Part shown: positions 34,825 to 45,542 of the stretch, one piece after another
Position numbering within the stretch: position 1 is the stretch's first letter
How the letters are laid out: every line of letters begins with the position of its first letter
Source of the DNA: Bacteroidota bacterium
Lineage (GTDB): Bacteria; Bacteroidota; Bacteroidia; Chitinophagales; Chitinophagaceae
DNA length: 64,000 bases
Direction: 5' to 3'
Assembly (NCBI GenBank): GCA_016715505.1
Contig: JADJZY010000009.1
Location: forward strand, 1-64,000
Notes under the pieces: generated by a model
What the model was told of the DNA's origin: nothing
The model's input: the letters and a program-made list of their open reading frames with translations, nothing else
Databases searched by the model: none
Position numbers and translations under genes: made by a program

Positions 34825-35007
34825 GTGGGCAAGTGGTTTTAGCAAAATAGTATAGTTTGCAAGTCTAACGCCTCTTCAGCAAAAAAATTGCACCGACTAT
34901 TTTTATTTTCAGCAAAGATGGTCCAAATAGATTTGATTTATGATTTTATTATCATTTGAAGCCTGTGTTTCGGAAAATTCGAAAGCATCATTCTTGCGGC
35001 GATGCAT

Positions 35008-36048
35008 TTAAGGCCGATAGTTTTGGGCAAATTGAAAAATATTCACCGGGCCCATTTGCTGAGCCTGCAAAATAGCCTCTGCCAACTTTGAAAAATCGTA
35101 GTCCTTCATTTTTTCGTGCTGTATTAATTGCCAGACCTTCTCAGTGAGCAGATGTAATTTCCGCTGAAGATGGGTGTCGTTATAGGTTTGATGTTGTTCG
35201 ATCGACACCAAAAGCTCATCCAATCCTTTGCCCTCAGTAGCCACCGCAGCAATCACCGGTATTTCCCAAGCATGGGCTTTGTGGTGTGCTAATGCTTTGA
35301 GGTGTTTCAACAATTCAGAAGCCTGTTCGCGATCCGATTTATTCACCACAAAAATGTCGGCAATTTCCATCACCCCGGCCTTCATCGTTTGAATTTCGTC
35401 GCCTGCTTCCGGAACGACTACCACAAGGGTTGTATCGGCGATACCGGCTATTTCCACTTCACTTTGACCAACGCCAACGGTTTCAATTAAAATATAATCA
35501 AACGGACAGGCTTTTAATAAAGCTACAATCTCAATAATCCGACGATTCAAACCTCCCAAAGCACCTCTACTCGCGAGCGAGCGGATATAAACCGATGGAT
35601 GGAGATAGAAATCACTCATTCGGATACGATCTCCGAGCAAGGCCCCAAAATTAAATGGGGAAGAAGGGTCAACCAAAAGCACGGCAACACGTTTGCCTTT
35701 TGTGGTCCATGCATGCAATAAAGCATTCACCAAGGTACTCTTTCCGGCTCCGGGTGGGCCTGTAATTCCTACTACGGTGGCATTTGGCTGATCGGTAGGA
35801 AGCGACATTAAAAGTTCCCTGCTTCCTTGTAAATCATTTTCAATAGAAGTGATCGCCCTCGCAATCGTTCGGGTGTCGCCATCTCTCAGCCCTTTTAAGA
35901 TTTTACCGTTGTCCACTACAATGAAGCTTGATTTTTTTCGTTTATATTCGTCGCGGACAAATGTAAAATATTCTTCTCTTTCATTGAGCAAATAACTAAA
36001 CCTGCCCTTTTGAGCACCACTACTCCGATTTTTCAATTTATTCCGCAT
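35008..36048 (-). CDS. meaB: Methylmalonyl-CoA mutase-associated GTPase MeaB
   Basis: MeaB is a G3E-family GTPase that protects and reloads adenosylcobalamin-dependent methylmalonyl-CoA mutase. The P-loop is VVGITGPPGAGKSTLVNALL, switch and base-recognition motifs are VLLVDPSSPF, ETVGVGQSE and VVNKSDREQ, and RSLASRGALGGL is family-specific. The mutase genes are not in the window. The 346-residue reading from ATG 36048 overlaps the TTG start proposed for the divergent ligase gene. A TACATTTG box lies inside it at 35958-35965, so the true start may be a GTG at 35916 (303 residues). Confidence 0.92.
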   Translation of the reverse strand: MRNKLKNRSSGAQKGRFSYLLNEREEYFTFVRDEYKRKKSSFIVVDNGKILKGLRDGDTRTIARAITSIENDLQGSRELLMSLPTDQPNATVVGITGPPGAGKSTLVNALLHAWTTKGKRVAVLLVDPSSPFNFGALLGDRIRMSDFYLHPSVYIRSLASRGALGGLNRRIIEIVALLKACPFDYILIETVGVGQSEVEIAGIADTTLVVVVPEAGDEIQTMKAGVMEIADIFVVNKSDREQASELLKHLKALAHHKAHAWEIPVIAAVATEGKGLDELLVSIEQHQTYNDTHLQRKLHLLTEKVWQLIQHEKMKDYDFSKLAEAILQAQQMGPVNIFQFAQNYRP

Positions 36049-37263
36049 CGTTATATCTCATTCTTGGCTTGTGTCATGGTGATCGTTGGCATGTATTTAT
36101 CGAGAGCCCTGATGAGTATCGGCATGATGCTGCTCATTGCCAATGCGGTGCTGAATGTCCATTTCAAGGATTATTGGAAGCATTTTATCCGGCATCCTTA
36201 TCTAGTTTGTTTAAGTTTATATTTTTTGTACGCTGCGACATCCGGACTTTGGAGCGAAAATACCAGCTATCTTTTTCAGCGGCTTCAAATCCTGCTTCCC
36301 TTTCTAACCCTGCCACTGGCATTCATTTCAATTGGAAAATGGGAATCGAAATGGGTTCATTGGATTTTGGCCATTTTTATTCTTTTAAATATTGGCGGTA
36401 TCGTTTGGAGCCTATCGCTCTATTTCCCGAATAAAGCTTTTTATGATGCCGGATATCATTACTCGCACCAAATCCCTACTCCATTCAAACAAGATCATAT
36501 CCGATTTAGTTTATCAGTCGTCATGAGTATTTTGTTTTGTGTGAGTTTCTGGAATTCCTACCCACAAACCCGAGTTCGCATATTGATGTTAAGCATTGTG
36601 GTATTGGATATCTTTTATTTACATATATTATCCGTTAAGTCAGGCCTCATTGCATTTTACCTGATTTCATTTTTATACATCATCCGATTTCTGTTCATTG
36701 CACAATACCGCAAATACGGGGTTCTGCTCCTGGCAATCCTCATCCTGCTTCCTGTAGTGATGTATCAGATTTCGGAAAGTTTCAGAACGAAAATTGGTTA
36801 TGTGCGATATAGTCTGGAACGAATGCAAAATGGGATGAAGGAAACAAATATCAGCGATGAAGGACGATTGATTTCCTATCAGTTTGCCCTTGAAATTATT
36901 CGTACAAAGCCTCTCAGCGGAGTTGGCTATGGAGATGTATTTGATGCGATGCAAAAAAAATATGATGCCGAGTTTGGGCAGGGTAAAACAACACCCTTAA
37001 TTCCACACAATCAAATTTTAATGGCCGGCGTTGCAATGGGAATTCCGGGCATCCTTCTTTTATTGGCCATGTTTATTTTGCTTTGGAAACAAGTTCGAAA
37101 ACAGGATTTTCTATTTTTTTGTTTTATGGTTCTCATGAGTTTTGCCATCAGTATTGAAGCGTTTTTTGAGAACCAATATGGCATGTGTTTATTTCTATTC
37201 TTCTTATTGCTCTTGTTACAACGTAAAAAAAATCCACCTTACCTCGAAGCCCTGCAAGGATAG
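36010..37263 (+). CDS. O-antigen ligase family membrane protein
   Basis: This 417-residue protein has about eleven hydrophobic helices and a large loop between late helices that contains the Wzy_C/WaaL-type region around GRLISYQFALEIIRTKPLSG followed by VGYGD and LIPHNQILMAGVAMGIPGIL; the PHN-Q motif is typical of O-antigen ligases. Such enzymes join polysaccharide or other undecaprenyl-linked sugars to an acceptor. The reading from 36010 uses a TTG; the first ATG is at 36076 (395 residues). The 5' end overlaps the possible long form of meaB on the other strand. Confidence 0.85.
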   Translation: MSTTTPIFQFIPHRYISFLACVMVIVGMYLSRALMSIGMMLLIANAVLNVHFKDYWKHFIRHPYLVCLSLYFLYAATSGLWSENTSYLFQRLQILLPFLTLPLAFISIGKWESKWVHWILAIFILLNIGGIVWSLSLYFPNKAFYDAGYHYSHQIPTPFKQDHIRFSLSVVMSILFCVSFWNSYPQTRVRILMLSIVVLDIFYLHILSVKSGLIAFYLISFLYIIRFLFIAQYRKYGVLLLAILILLPVVMYQISESFRTKIGYVRYSLERMQNGMKETNISDEGRLISYQFALEIIRTKPLSGVGYGDVFDAMQKKYDAEFGQGKTTPLIPHNQILMAGVAMGIPGILLLLAMFILLWKQVRKQDFLFFCFMVLMSFAISIEAFFENQYGMCLFLFFLLLLLQRKKNPPYLEALQG

Positions 37264-37304
37264 CGGAGTGCATACAGAGGTTATGAATTCCACTTGTCCA
37301 TTTG

Positions 37305-37312
37305 TACATTTG
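37305..37312 (+). promoter_or_regulatory. -7 promoter box before the GH92 gene
   Basis: TACATTTG ends three bases before the ATG at 37316, so a transcript started here would be leaderless. Its position downstream of the ligase stop (37263) is consistent with a separate promoter. Confidence 0.4.
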
Positions 37313-37315
37313 GGC

Positions 37316-40296
37316 ATGAAACATTTTTTGACAGGTTTTCTTTTCCTGCTTTCAATCAGCAATTTCAATCTTCTTTATGCACAAAAGGATGCCTTATACA
37401 AGATGGTCAATCCTTTTATTGGTACAGGTGGGCATGGCCATACCTTTCCGGGAGCCGTGATGCCATTTGGCGCTTGTCAGTTAAGTCCGGATACCCGCTT
37501 GGAAGGCTGGGATGGATGTGGAGGATATCATTACAGTGATTCTGTGATTTATGGTTTTTCGCATACCCATTTGAGTGGCACAGGTTGCAGCGACTATGGC
37601 GATGTGTTATTGATGCCGGTTGCTCAGGCTATGTCTCTGAATCAATACCAGTATGCTTCACAATTCTCGCACAACACTGAAAAAGCGCATGCAGGATATT
37701 ATGAGGTGTTTTTAAACGATCCAAAAATAAAGGTGGAATTAACGGCCACACTTCATGGGGGCGTTCATCGCTATTCATTCGCGGAGCAGTCTGCAAAATA
37801 TGTTGTGCTTGATTTAAAACATCGGGACGAAGTGTTGGATAGCGAAATGGAACAGATTGATGATTATACCCTCAAGGGATATCGTTTTTCGAAAGCATGG
37901 GCCAAAAATCAAAAGCTCTTTTTCGAAATAAAATTCTCACATCCCATTGAGTCAATTCAATATGATGCACAAAATCCGAAAGGCAGTCAAACAGGCAACA
38001 TTCAATTAAAAAAATCATTGCACTGCATCATCCATTTTCAAGATATTTCCAGCCAATCAGCTTCTTTAAAAAATTCACAACTCATGATCAAAACTGCCAT
38101 TAGTGGTGTTGATGCAAAGGGAGCACATAACAATTTGGAAGCGGAGATGCCCGAAACACAATGGTCATTTGAATATTATCAACATGCCGCAGAACAAGCC
38201 TGGGAAAAGGAACTGGCAAAAATTGGCATGAACCAAATTGAGAATGTCAAAGTCCCCGATGCCAATCATCAAATCCTTTTTTACACGGCTTTATACCATT
38301 GTATGATTCATCCTTCGCTGTATTCGGATGCAGATGGCCGTTACCGGGGACGGGACGATCAAATACATTCAACGGAAGGAAAATTTGATTATTATACAGT
38401 TTTTAGTTTATGGGATACCTATCGTGCTTTACATCCCCTGTTAACATTGATCGATAAAAAAAGGACCAATGATTTTATTCAAACCTTTATTCGTCAATAT
38501 CAGGAAGGAGGGCGCCTGCCCATATGGGAATTGAGTGCCAACGAAACCAATTGTATGATTGGATATCATGTGGTGAGTGTGATATGGGATGCTTACAACA
38601 AAGGCATTCGTGACTTTGACGCTGAAATCGCTTATGAAGCAATGACAAGAATTGCCACGCACTTTTCTCACTATGAAGGTGAAGGACTTCAAATGCATTT
38701 AAAGGAAGAATTTAAATCCGGAACAGCCGATGCAGAGGCTCTTGAAAGTTATTGTAAGTATGGTTATGTGAGGGCCGACGACTCCCACGAAAGCGTGAGT
38801 AAAACCTTGGAATATGCCTATAACGACTGGTGTATTGCACAAATGGCCAAAGCCCTGCGTAAAACCGAAGACTACGACTATTATATAGATCGAAGCAGGA
38901 ATTGGATGAATGTTTATGATCCAACCACTGGTTTTATGCGTGCCCGTAAAAACGGCTGTTTGTATCAACCCTTTTCACCTTATATGGTCGACAATAATTA
39001 CACCGAAGCCAATAGCTGGCAATATAGTTTTTATATGCCCCATGATGTGTTGGCCTATTTAGAATTACTGGGTAGCCAGAAAAAAATGGAAGAAAAACTG
39101 GATAATCTTTTTCAGGCTCAAACCAAAACCGAAGGAAGGGAGCAAAGTGATATTACCGGCCTAATCGGACAGTATGCACATGGTAATGAGCCTAGCCATC
39201 ATATAGCCTATCTGTATAATTATATTGGCAAAAATGAGAAAACGGAAAAACTCGTTCAAGGCATTTGCGATAGTTTTTATACCAACAATCCCGACGGTTT
39301 AATAGGCAATGAAGATTGCGGACAAATGAGCGCCTGGTATGTTTTTGCACAACTCGGATTTTATCCAAGCTGCCCCGGCGAAAACAATTATGATGCCCGG
39401 GATATCGAACCACCCTTTGTAATTCAGGATGGATTTGTGTCTAGTATAAAAGAAGTCAAAGTATTGAATACCCAATTTGAAGAACAGTACGCAGCAAAGC
39501 GTCTTCTTCTCATGCCGGCAGATGGAATTGGCCTCAGATTTCCACACAGACCGGGTAAATTAAAAAACATTCAACTGTACCTTTTCTGATGCATACACAT
39601 GGGGTGTTTGAGGACTCCGTACGCATCGAATTCGCATCTGCTGTTCCGGGCCTTCCTATTTCTTATTCGCTAAATCAAGGTGCATTCACCAATTATGTAG
39701 AACCTTTCTATTTAAAAGAGAATTCCGATCTTCGATTTTATGCGTTGCGGAATACCGAATCATTTAAAATGCAGCAAGCTCAATTTACTAAACTCCCTAA
39801 AGGGCGCAAGGTATATACACTCAATAAACCTCATGCTTCCTATACGGCTGGAGGCCCGGAAGGTTTGGTAAATGGCATCAAAGGAAAATTAAATTGGCGT
39901 GCAGGAGATTGGCAGGGATATCAGGGCCAGGATATCGAAGTGGTCGTTCGTTTGGAAAATGATAAAAAAATAAAAGCCATCGAAACAACTTTCCTGGAAG
40001 ATCAGAACTCCTGGATATTTTATCCTACGGAAGTTGAATATTGGGTTAGTCAGGATTCAGTGAACTGGAAAAAAGTGAATACACAGGCAACGCATAAAAG
40101 TGATCACAACCTGGAAATCAGCATTTCAAACTTTGGGGTGAATTTGTTAGCCGTCAATGATGAAACCCTTCGAAAGAATCCATGGCGCTTCATTCGCCTG
40201 AAAGCAAAACATTACGGGAAAATGCCTCAGTGGCATGAAGGAAGAGGATATGATACCTATATTTTCCTGGATGAAATTCGGATCATTGAAGAGTAA
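37316..40296 (+). CDS. GH92-family alpha-mannosidase-like protein, probably frameshifted near 39580
   Basis: The first frame encodes a GH92 glycosidase: signal peptide (to LLYAQ), then VNPFIGTGGHGHTFPGAVMP, DGCGGYHYSDSVIYGFSHTH, SLWDTYRALHPLLTLID, GLIGNEDCGQMSAWYVFAQL and FYPSCPG. GH92 enzymes are calcium-dependent exo-alpha-mannosidases acting on glycans outside the cytoplasm. The frame stops at 39589 after KNIQLYLF. An overlapping frame from 39589 encodes 235 residues that look like the usual C-terminal add-ons: a chitobiase-type beta domain (EFASAVPGLPISYSLNQGAF) and a discoidin-like domain (VNGIKGKLNWRAGDWQGYQG). One gene of about 993 residues with a single-base error is my preferred reading; two coupled genes are possible. 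Confidence 0.85.
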
Positions 40297-40323
40297 TCAA
40301 CCCGCAACGGACATGATTTTCGA

Positions 40324-41703
40324 TTAATGATTCAGGATAAGCCCCGGCATTACGCCCAATAAAATGACCAATACTGCATTCATAATCATCAAAGTTTTTT
40401 CTACAGCATTGGACTCTTCAGTCAATTCGGCATCGCCCTCGTAGAAATACATGCTCATGATGACTTTAAAATAATAGTAAGCACTCACTGCAGCCATCAG
40501 AACGGCGAAAATGATTAATGCAATCCAAAGCCCTTGTTCCATGGCAGCATTCAATACAAAATATTTTGCAAAAAAGCCTCCCGTTAAGGGTATACCCGCC
40601 AGGGACAATAAACAAATCGTAGCGGTTGCGGCGAGAACAGGTTCCTTTTTCCCCAGGCCTTTGAATCCGTCGTAGGTATAGTCTTTCATTTTGATGAGCA
40701 CTGCAAAAATGCCCAAAGTAGATAAGGTATAAGCCACACTATATAACATCATACCATCCCATGCAGTTTGATTGGTAGAAAAAACAGCAAATAACATAAA
40801 ACCAGCCTGGGCAATGGATGAATAGGCCAACATACGTTTTACACTTTGCTGATAAACTGCGGTAATATTTCCAATGAGTAATGTGAGTGCAATCATCAGC
40901 GCCATCATCAGTTGCCAATGCGAGGCCATTTGAATAAAGGACAAATGAAAGAGACGAATAAACGCCATGAATACACCAACCTTAACAATACTTGCCATAA
41001 AAGGCGTAAAAGCTGTTGGAGAGCCATCGTACACATCGGGTGTCCAAAAATGAAAAGGCGATGATGATGTTTTAAAACCAAAAGCGACAATGAGCAATAA
41101 TACGCCAATCATGGCCAAGGAACTAGGATCTGCTCCGGATTGAAATACAGCAGTGAATTTAGGACTGAGTAAATCGAAACTTCCTGTAGCTCCATAAATC
41201 AATGTAATGCCCATCAATAAAATCCCCGTGCTGAATGAACCCATTAAAAAATACTTTAAGGCAGATTCATTGCTTTTGATATTTTCCTTATCAGAACCCG
41301 CCATGATATACTGCGGAATGGACATGATTTCAATCCCTAAGAATAGAATCAACAAATTACTATACATGGACATCAGATAAATGCCACACATCACAAAAAA
41401 GATCAGGGCAAAATATTCGGCGTCATTTCGACCCACTTTCGCAATTGAACGATGAAACAATAAAATGTACAGCATCACACAGGCACTCATCAAAACATTG
41501 AACCATGAAGACACATGATGAAGTTCCAGCATACCATAAAACATCTTGTTTTGACCAGCCGGAATTAACTCAAGAATGGAACCAATCAATAAAATGGCGC
41601 TTCCCGCAATAGCGGTCCATTGAATCGCTGCACTGCGTTTAAAAAACAGCCCGCTCAACATCATGAGCACGCCCAACAAAGCTGATATTACGATTGCATT
41701 CAT
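40324..41703 (-). CDS. nuoN: NADH:quinone oxidoreductase subunit N
   Basis: The 459-residue membrane protein is a NuoN antiporter-like subunit with about fourteen helices. Typical motifs include FLGIEIMSIPQYIMAG, the discontinuous-helix segment FKTSSSPFHFWTPDVYDGSP and KRMLAYSSIAQAGFMLFA. It forms part of the proton-pumping arm of complex I. It is last in nuoK-L-M-N. Confidence 0.96.
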   Translation of the reverse strand: MNAIVISALLGVLMMLSGLFFKRSAAIQWTAIAGSAILLIGSILELIPAGQNKMFYGMLELHHVSSWFNVLMSACVMLYILLFHRSIAKVGRNDAEYFALIFFVMCGIYLMSMYSNLLILFLGIEIMSIPQYIMAGSDKENIKSNESALKYFLMGSFSTGILLMGITLIYGATGSFDLLSPKFTAVFQSGADPSSLAMIGVLLLIVAFGFKTSSSPFHFWTPDVYDGSPTAFTPFMASIVKVGVFMAFIRLFHLSFIQMASHWQLMMALMIALTLLIGNITAVYQQSVKRMLAYSSIAQAGFMLFAVFSTNQTAWDGMMLYSVAYTLSTLGIFAVLIKMKDYTYDGFKGLGKKEPVLAATATICLLSLAGIPLTGGFFAKYFVLNAAMEQGLWIALIIFAVLMAAVSAYYYFKVIMSMYFYEGDAELTEESNAVEKTLMIMNAVLVILLGVMPGLILNH

Positions 41704-41740
41704 TGTTAGTATCTAAAATTATTTTTCATGATGATTCATA

Positions 41741-43180
41741 CTAGATATTGACCAATTCCAAAAGGTATTTCGGATAGAATCCTAAAATCAAAATCACTAA
41801 AAGTATCAGAATTACCACTATTTTTTCGTTCAATTCCAAGTCAGTAAAGCCCATTGAAGTTGTTTTCAAAGGACCATAAGCCACTTTTTGTACCATAGTC
41901 AGGGTATAAACGGCAGAGAGAATCACTCCCAATCCCGCTAAAACAGTTAACCAAACCCGGTATTTAGAATCGGCATTGAATAAACCGTTGAACATCATAA
42001 ATTCTCCAATAAATCCATTGGTGAGTGGCAGGGCAATATTCGCCAGAGAAATCAGTACAAGCCCAACAGTAAAATACGGAGCTATTTTAGCAATGCCGCC
42101 CATTTCATCCAATTGCTGAGTACCCAGACGGTGCTCCAGGATTCCTACGATGATCGACATTCCGGCAATATTTATCCCATGATTAAACATCTGTACTGCT
42201 GCACCTTGCACGCTTAAATAATCGGCATTAGGGGCAAACAAACAAGCAGCCATCAGTCCGATATGTGCGATGGAAGAGTATGCAATAAGTCGTTTAATAT
42301 TGGTTTGAACCATCGCCATACAAGAAGCATACACGATACCCGCCACACTCAGCCACATAACCACATCCATCCAATACTTAACACCATCCGGCAATACAGG
42401 CAATAACCATCGAACGACGGCAAACAATCCCATCTTCACCATGATAGCACTTAAAACAATGGTAACGGGTGTTGCACTTTGTTCGTATGCATCCGGTTGC
42501 CAGGTGTGAAAAGGAAATACCGGCATCTTGATGGCAAAAGCGATGAACAACATCCAAAACAACCATTGCTGATTGGCAGGCGAAATACTTTTACCTGTAC
42601 TTACCAAACTATCCCATGAAAATGAATGAATAGGTGTTTGCTGATAAATATACAAGAAAGCTACGAGCATGAGCAAACTACCCAAAAAGGTATAGACAAA
42701 AAACTTAAAGGTTACCGGAATTCGGCGGGCTCCTCCATACATCGAGCTGAGGAAATAAACCGGAATCAATGCCACTTCCCAAAACACATAAAACAACAAA
42801 GCGTCTTTGGCCAAAAACACTCCCATCAAACCGGCTTGAGCCATGAACATCAAACCATAAAACCGCGAGGCCTTCTCAATGGGTTTATTGTACCAGGCAC
42901 CTATGATTAATGGAAAAACAAAGCCTGTTAACATCACCATCAATAAAGGCAAGCCATTACTGATTTCTATTGAGAACGTTGCTCCTAATTGACTAATCCA
43001 AGGTTGCTGATAAATCAATTCTTCGTGTAAACCATGATGATATTGATTATAGACTACCAATGAAAGTACCATCACAACAATCGAAACAAACAGTGCCGCG
43101 ATAGATGCCAACTTATCAGACAGCAACCAAATGAGGATGCCGCCTAACAAGGGAAAAAGTATGAGTAATAAGATCAACAT
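41741..43180 (-). CDS. nuoM: NADH:quinone oxidoreductase subunit M
   Basis: The 479-residue protein is NuoM, the middle antiporter-like subunit. Motifs include FYVFWEVALIPVYFLSSMYG with the key glutamate, AIKMPVFPFHTWQPDAYEQS and KRLIAYSSIAHIGLMAACLF, and LPLTNGFIGEF. It lies 19 bases from nuoL and 37 from nuoN in one transcriptional unit. Confidence 0.97.
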   Translation of the reverse strand: MLILLLILFPLLGGILIWLLSDKLASIAALFVSIVVMVLSLVVYNQYHHGLHEELIYQQPWISQLGATFSIEISNGLPLLMVMLTGFVFPLIIGAWYNKPIEKASRFYGLMFMAQAGLMGVFLAKDALLFYVFWEVALIPVYFLSSMYGGARRIPVTFKFFVYTFLGSLLMLVAFLYIYQQTPIHSFSWDSLVSTGKSISPANQQWLFWMLFIAFAIKMPVFPFHTWQPDAYEQSATPVTIVLSAIMVKMGLFAVVRWLLPVLPDGVKYWMDVVMWLSVAGIVYASCMAMVQTNIKRLIAYSSIAHIGLMAACLFAPNADYLSVQGAAVQMFNHGINIAGMSIIVGILEHRLGTQQLDEMGGIAKIAPYFTVGLVLISLANIALPLTNGFIGEFMMFNGLFNADSKYRVWLTVLAGLGVILSAVYTLTMVQKVAYGPLKTTSMGFTDLELNEKIVVILILLVILILGFYPKYLLELVNI

Positions 43181-43199
43181 GCTTTAGTGTATCTTGACT

Positions 43200-45121
43200 T
43201 TAGAATTTATTAAACCAAATCTGAATGACAAATAAAAGAATCATACCTGCCACAATCATAAACAAATAGAAACCCACCAATCCACTTTGTAATAAGCGAA
43301 GTTTATTGCTACTGTATTGTATGAGGCGACCTACCCCATTCACGACGCCATCGATACCTGATTTTTCGATGATCTTTTCAGTCCAGCGACTCAATGATTG
43401 TAAAGGTTTCACAATTACCCCATCATACATTTCGTCGATATACCATTTATTTTCAAAAAAGCGTGATACCCCTGTATTGGTTTTCTGAGATTGATAGGAT
43501 TTAAAATAAAACCAAGCCATCAGAATTCCCATTAAGGCAATGACGGTTGCCACGCCCATCAATATCCATTCAGCAGTATGTGAAACTTCATGCACCATTG
43601 CCTGAGAAGCAGTGGACCGAATCAGTACCGGACTTAAAAAATGATGTAAAGCATGGTTTCCTCCCATGATTTCCGGAATTCCAATTAAACCACCTATTAG
43701 CGATAAAATAGCCAAAACAACCAATGGAATAGTCATCAATGCCGGACTTTCATGTGGGTGTTTGTCATGCCCACCACGGTATTGTCCGTGAAAAGTGACC
43801 CAAAATAATCGGAACATATAATAGGCGGTCATTAAAGCAGCCAACATACCAAGTATCAAATATACCTTTCCAAAATTGCCATGTGTAAATACATGTAAGA
43901 GGATTTCATCTTTGGAGAAAAACCCACTGAAAGGAAATATACCCGCGATGGCGATACACCCGATTAAAAAAGTCAAATAGGTGGTTTTCATGTACTTTTT
44001 CAAACCGCCCATTTTACGAATATCCTGTTCCCCGTCTACAGCGTGAATCACCGAACCGGAACCCAGGAATAATAAAGCTTTGAAAAAAGCATGTGTGACC
44101 ACATGAAAAATAGCAGCAACATAGGCTCCGACACCCAGGGCCATAAACATAAACCCAAGCTGACTAACCGTTGAATAAGCCAACACTTTTTAATATCATT
44201 TTGCTGAGTTGCAATGGTGGCGGCTAATAAAGCAGTCGCAAGGCCAACAATCAGAATCAACTGTTGAACACCCGGCGCCAAAGTATAAATAAAATGACTA
44301 CGACTAATCATGTAGATTCCCGCGGTAACCATGGTTGCGGCATGAATCAACGCTGATACCGGTGTAGGACCAGCCATGGCATCGGGCAACCAGGTAAATA
44401 ATGGTATTTGTGCACTTTTGCCGGTAGCACCAATAAAGAAACAGAGTGCAACCATTGAAAAGAAGAAAGGATCTGTTTCTGTAGTTTGTATTGCTTTTTG
44501 TAATATGGAAAAATCCAGCGAATGAAACTTCGAAAACAATAAAAACATCCCGATCAAAAAGCCCAAATCACCAATCCGGTTCATCACAAAAGCCTTTTTA
44601 GCCGCCTTGGTATAGTCGAGATTCTGATACCAAAATCCAATCAACAAATAAGAACAAAGCCCCACGCCTTCCCAGCCAATAAACATGATCAGGAAGTTCC
44701 CGCCCATGACCAGCAATAACATGGAAAAGACAAAGAGGTTCAAATAGGCAAAGAATTTTCCATACCCTTCGTCGTGGCCCATGTATGCAATGGAATAAAG
44801 GTGAATTAGAAAGCCTATCCCTGTAATCACCAACAGAAATACCGAAGTAAGGGCATCTACCTGAAAATCAAAACCGATTTCCATACTGCCAATATGTATA
44901 AAATCAAAAACATGCACCAAGATTGGACCTGATGCTTTATCAAAAACATTTTCGGGTAAAGCACGTACATGATTAAATACCAATACTGATAAAATAAAGG
45001 AGCCAAGTATAGCTGCAGAAGCAATCCAGCCACTGCTTTTACCGAGTTTATTGCGCCCTAGTCCGGTGATTAAAAAACCCAATAAAGGCAACAACGGAAT
45101 CAACCTGATCAAATCTTGCAT
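43200..45121 (-). CDS. nuoL: NADH:quinone oxidoreductase subunit L, frameshifted
   Basis: NuoL is the distal proton-pumping subunit with the long lateral helix. The first frame (ATG 45121) holds FIGWEGVGLCSYLLIGFW, SAQIPLFTWLPDAMAGPTPV and SALIHAATMVTAGIY. Near 44188 the run AAAAA in GATATTAAAAAGTG lacks one A: restoring it turns KKCWLIQRL into the expected KKVLAYSTVSQLGFMFM. The second frame completes the protein, including HAFFKALLFLGSGSVIHA and PFSGFFSKDEIL. Joined length is about 640 residues. A true knockout of nuoL amid intact nuoK, M and N is unlikely. Confidence 0.95.
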
Positions 45122-45131
45122 GGAGTATGAC

Positions 45132-45431
45132 TTAATTTTTTAATCGGTTTAAGATATTAATATCAATAGATCGGACCTTACGATACATCAAAACAATGAT
45201 CGAAAGCCCCACACTCACCTCGGCCGCAGCCACAACCATGATAAAAAAAACGAATAATTGGGCGTCCGCATTTTGATGCATTTTGCTAAAAGTCACCAAG
45301 AGCAGATTCACTGCATTCAGCATCAGCTCAATACACATTAAAATAATGATTGCATTTCTGCGCATGAGTACACCCATGACACCGATGCAAAACAATGCGA
45401 AACCAAGAAACAGGTAATATTGTGAAGGCAT
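45132..45431 (-). CDS. nuoK: NADH:quinone oxidoreductase subunit K
   Basis: The 99-residue, three-helix protein is NuoK: YYLFLGFALFCIGVMGVLMR, RNAIIILMCIELMLNAVNLL with the conserved glutamate, and VAAAEVSVGLSIIVLMYRK with the second one. It is first in this cluster and has its own -7 box. nuoJ and the hydrophilic-arm genes, normally upstream, are absent. Confidence 0.97.
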   Translation of the reverse strand: MPSQYYLFLGFALFCIGVMGVLMRRNAIIILMCIELMLNAVNLLLVTFSKMHQNADAQLFVFFIMVVAAAEVSVGLSIIVLMYRKVRSIDINILNRLKN

Positions 45432-45447
45432 TTGTTAAAAAGTGGCA

Positions 45448-45455
45448 CAAAAATA
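45448..45455 (-). promoter_or_regulatory. -7 promoter box of nuoKLMN
   Basis: TATTTTTG on the minus strand, 16 bases before the nuoK ATG, fits TAnnTTTG and supports independent transcription of nuoKLMN. Confidence 0.5.
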
Positions 45456-45542
45456 GGGTTTTGAACCCGAAAATAGCAATGAATTTTAACGCAAATTTTA
45501 CCCTTAGAAAATAAATGCACGGGGCTCCGGACGCATTGGCAA

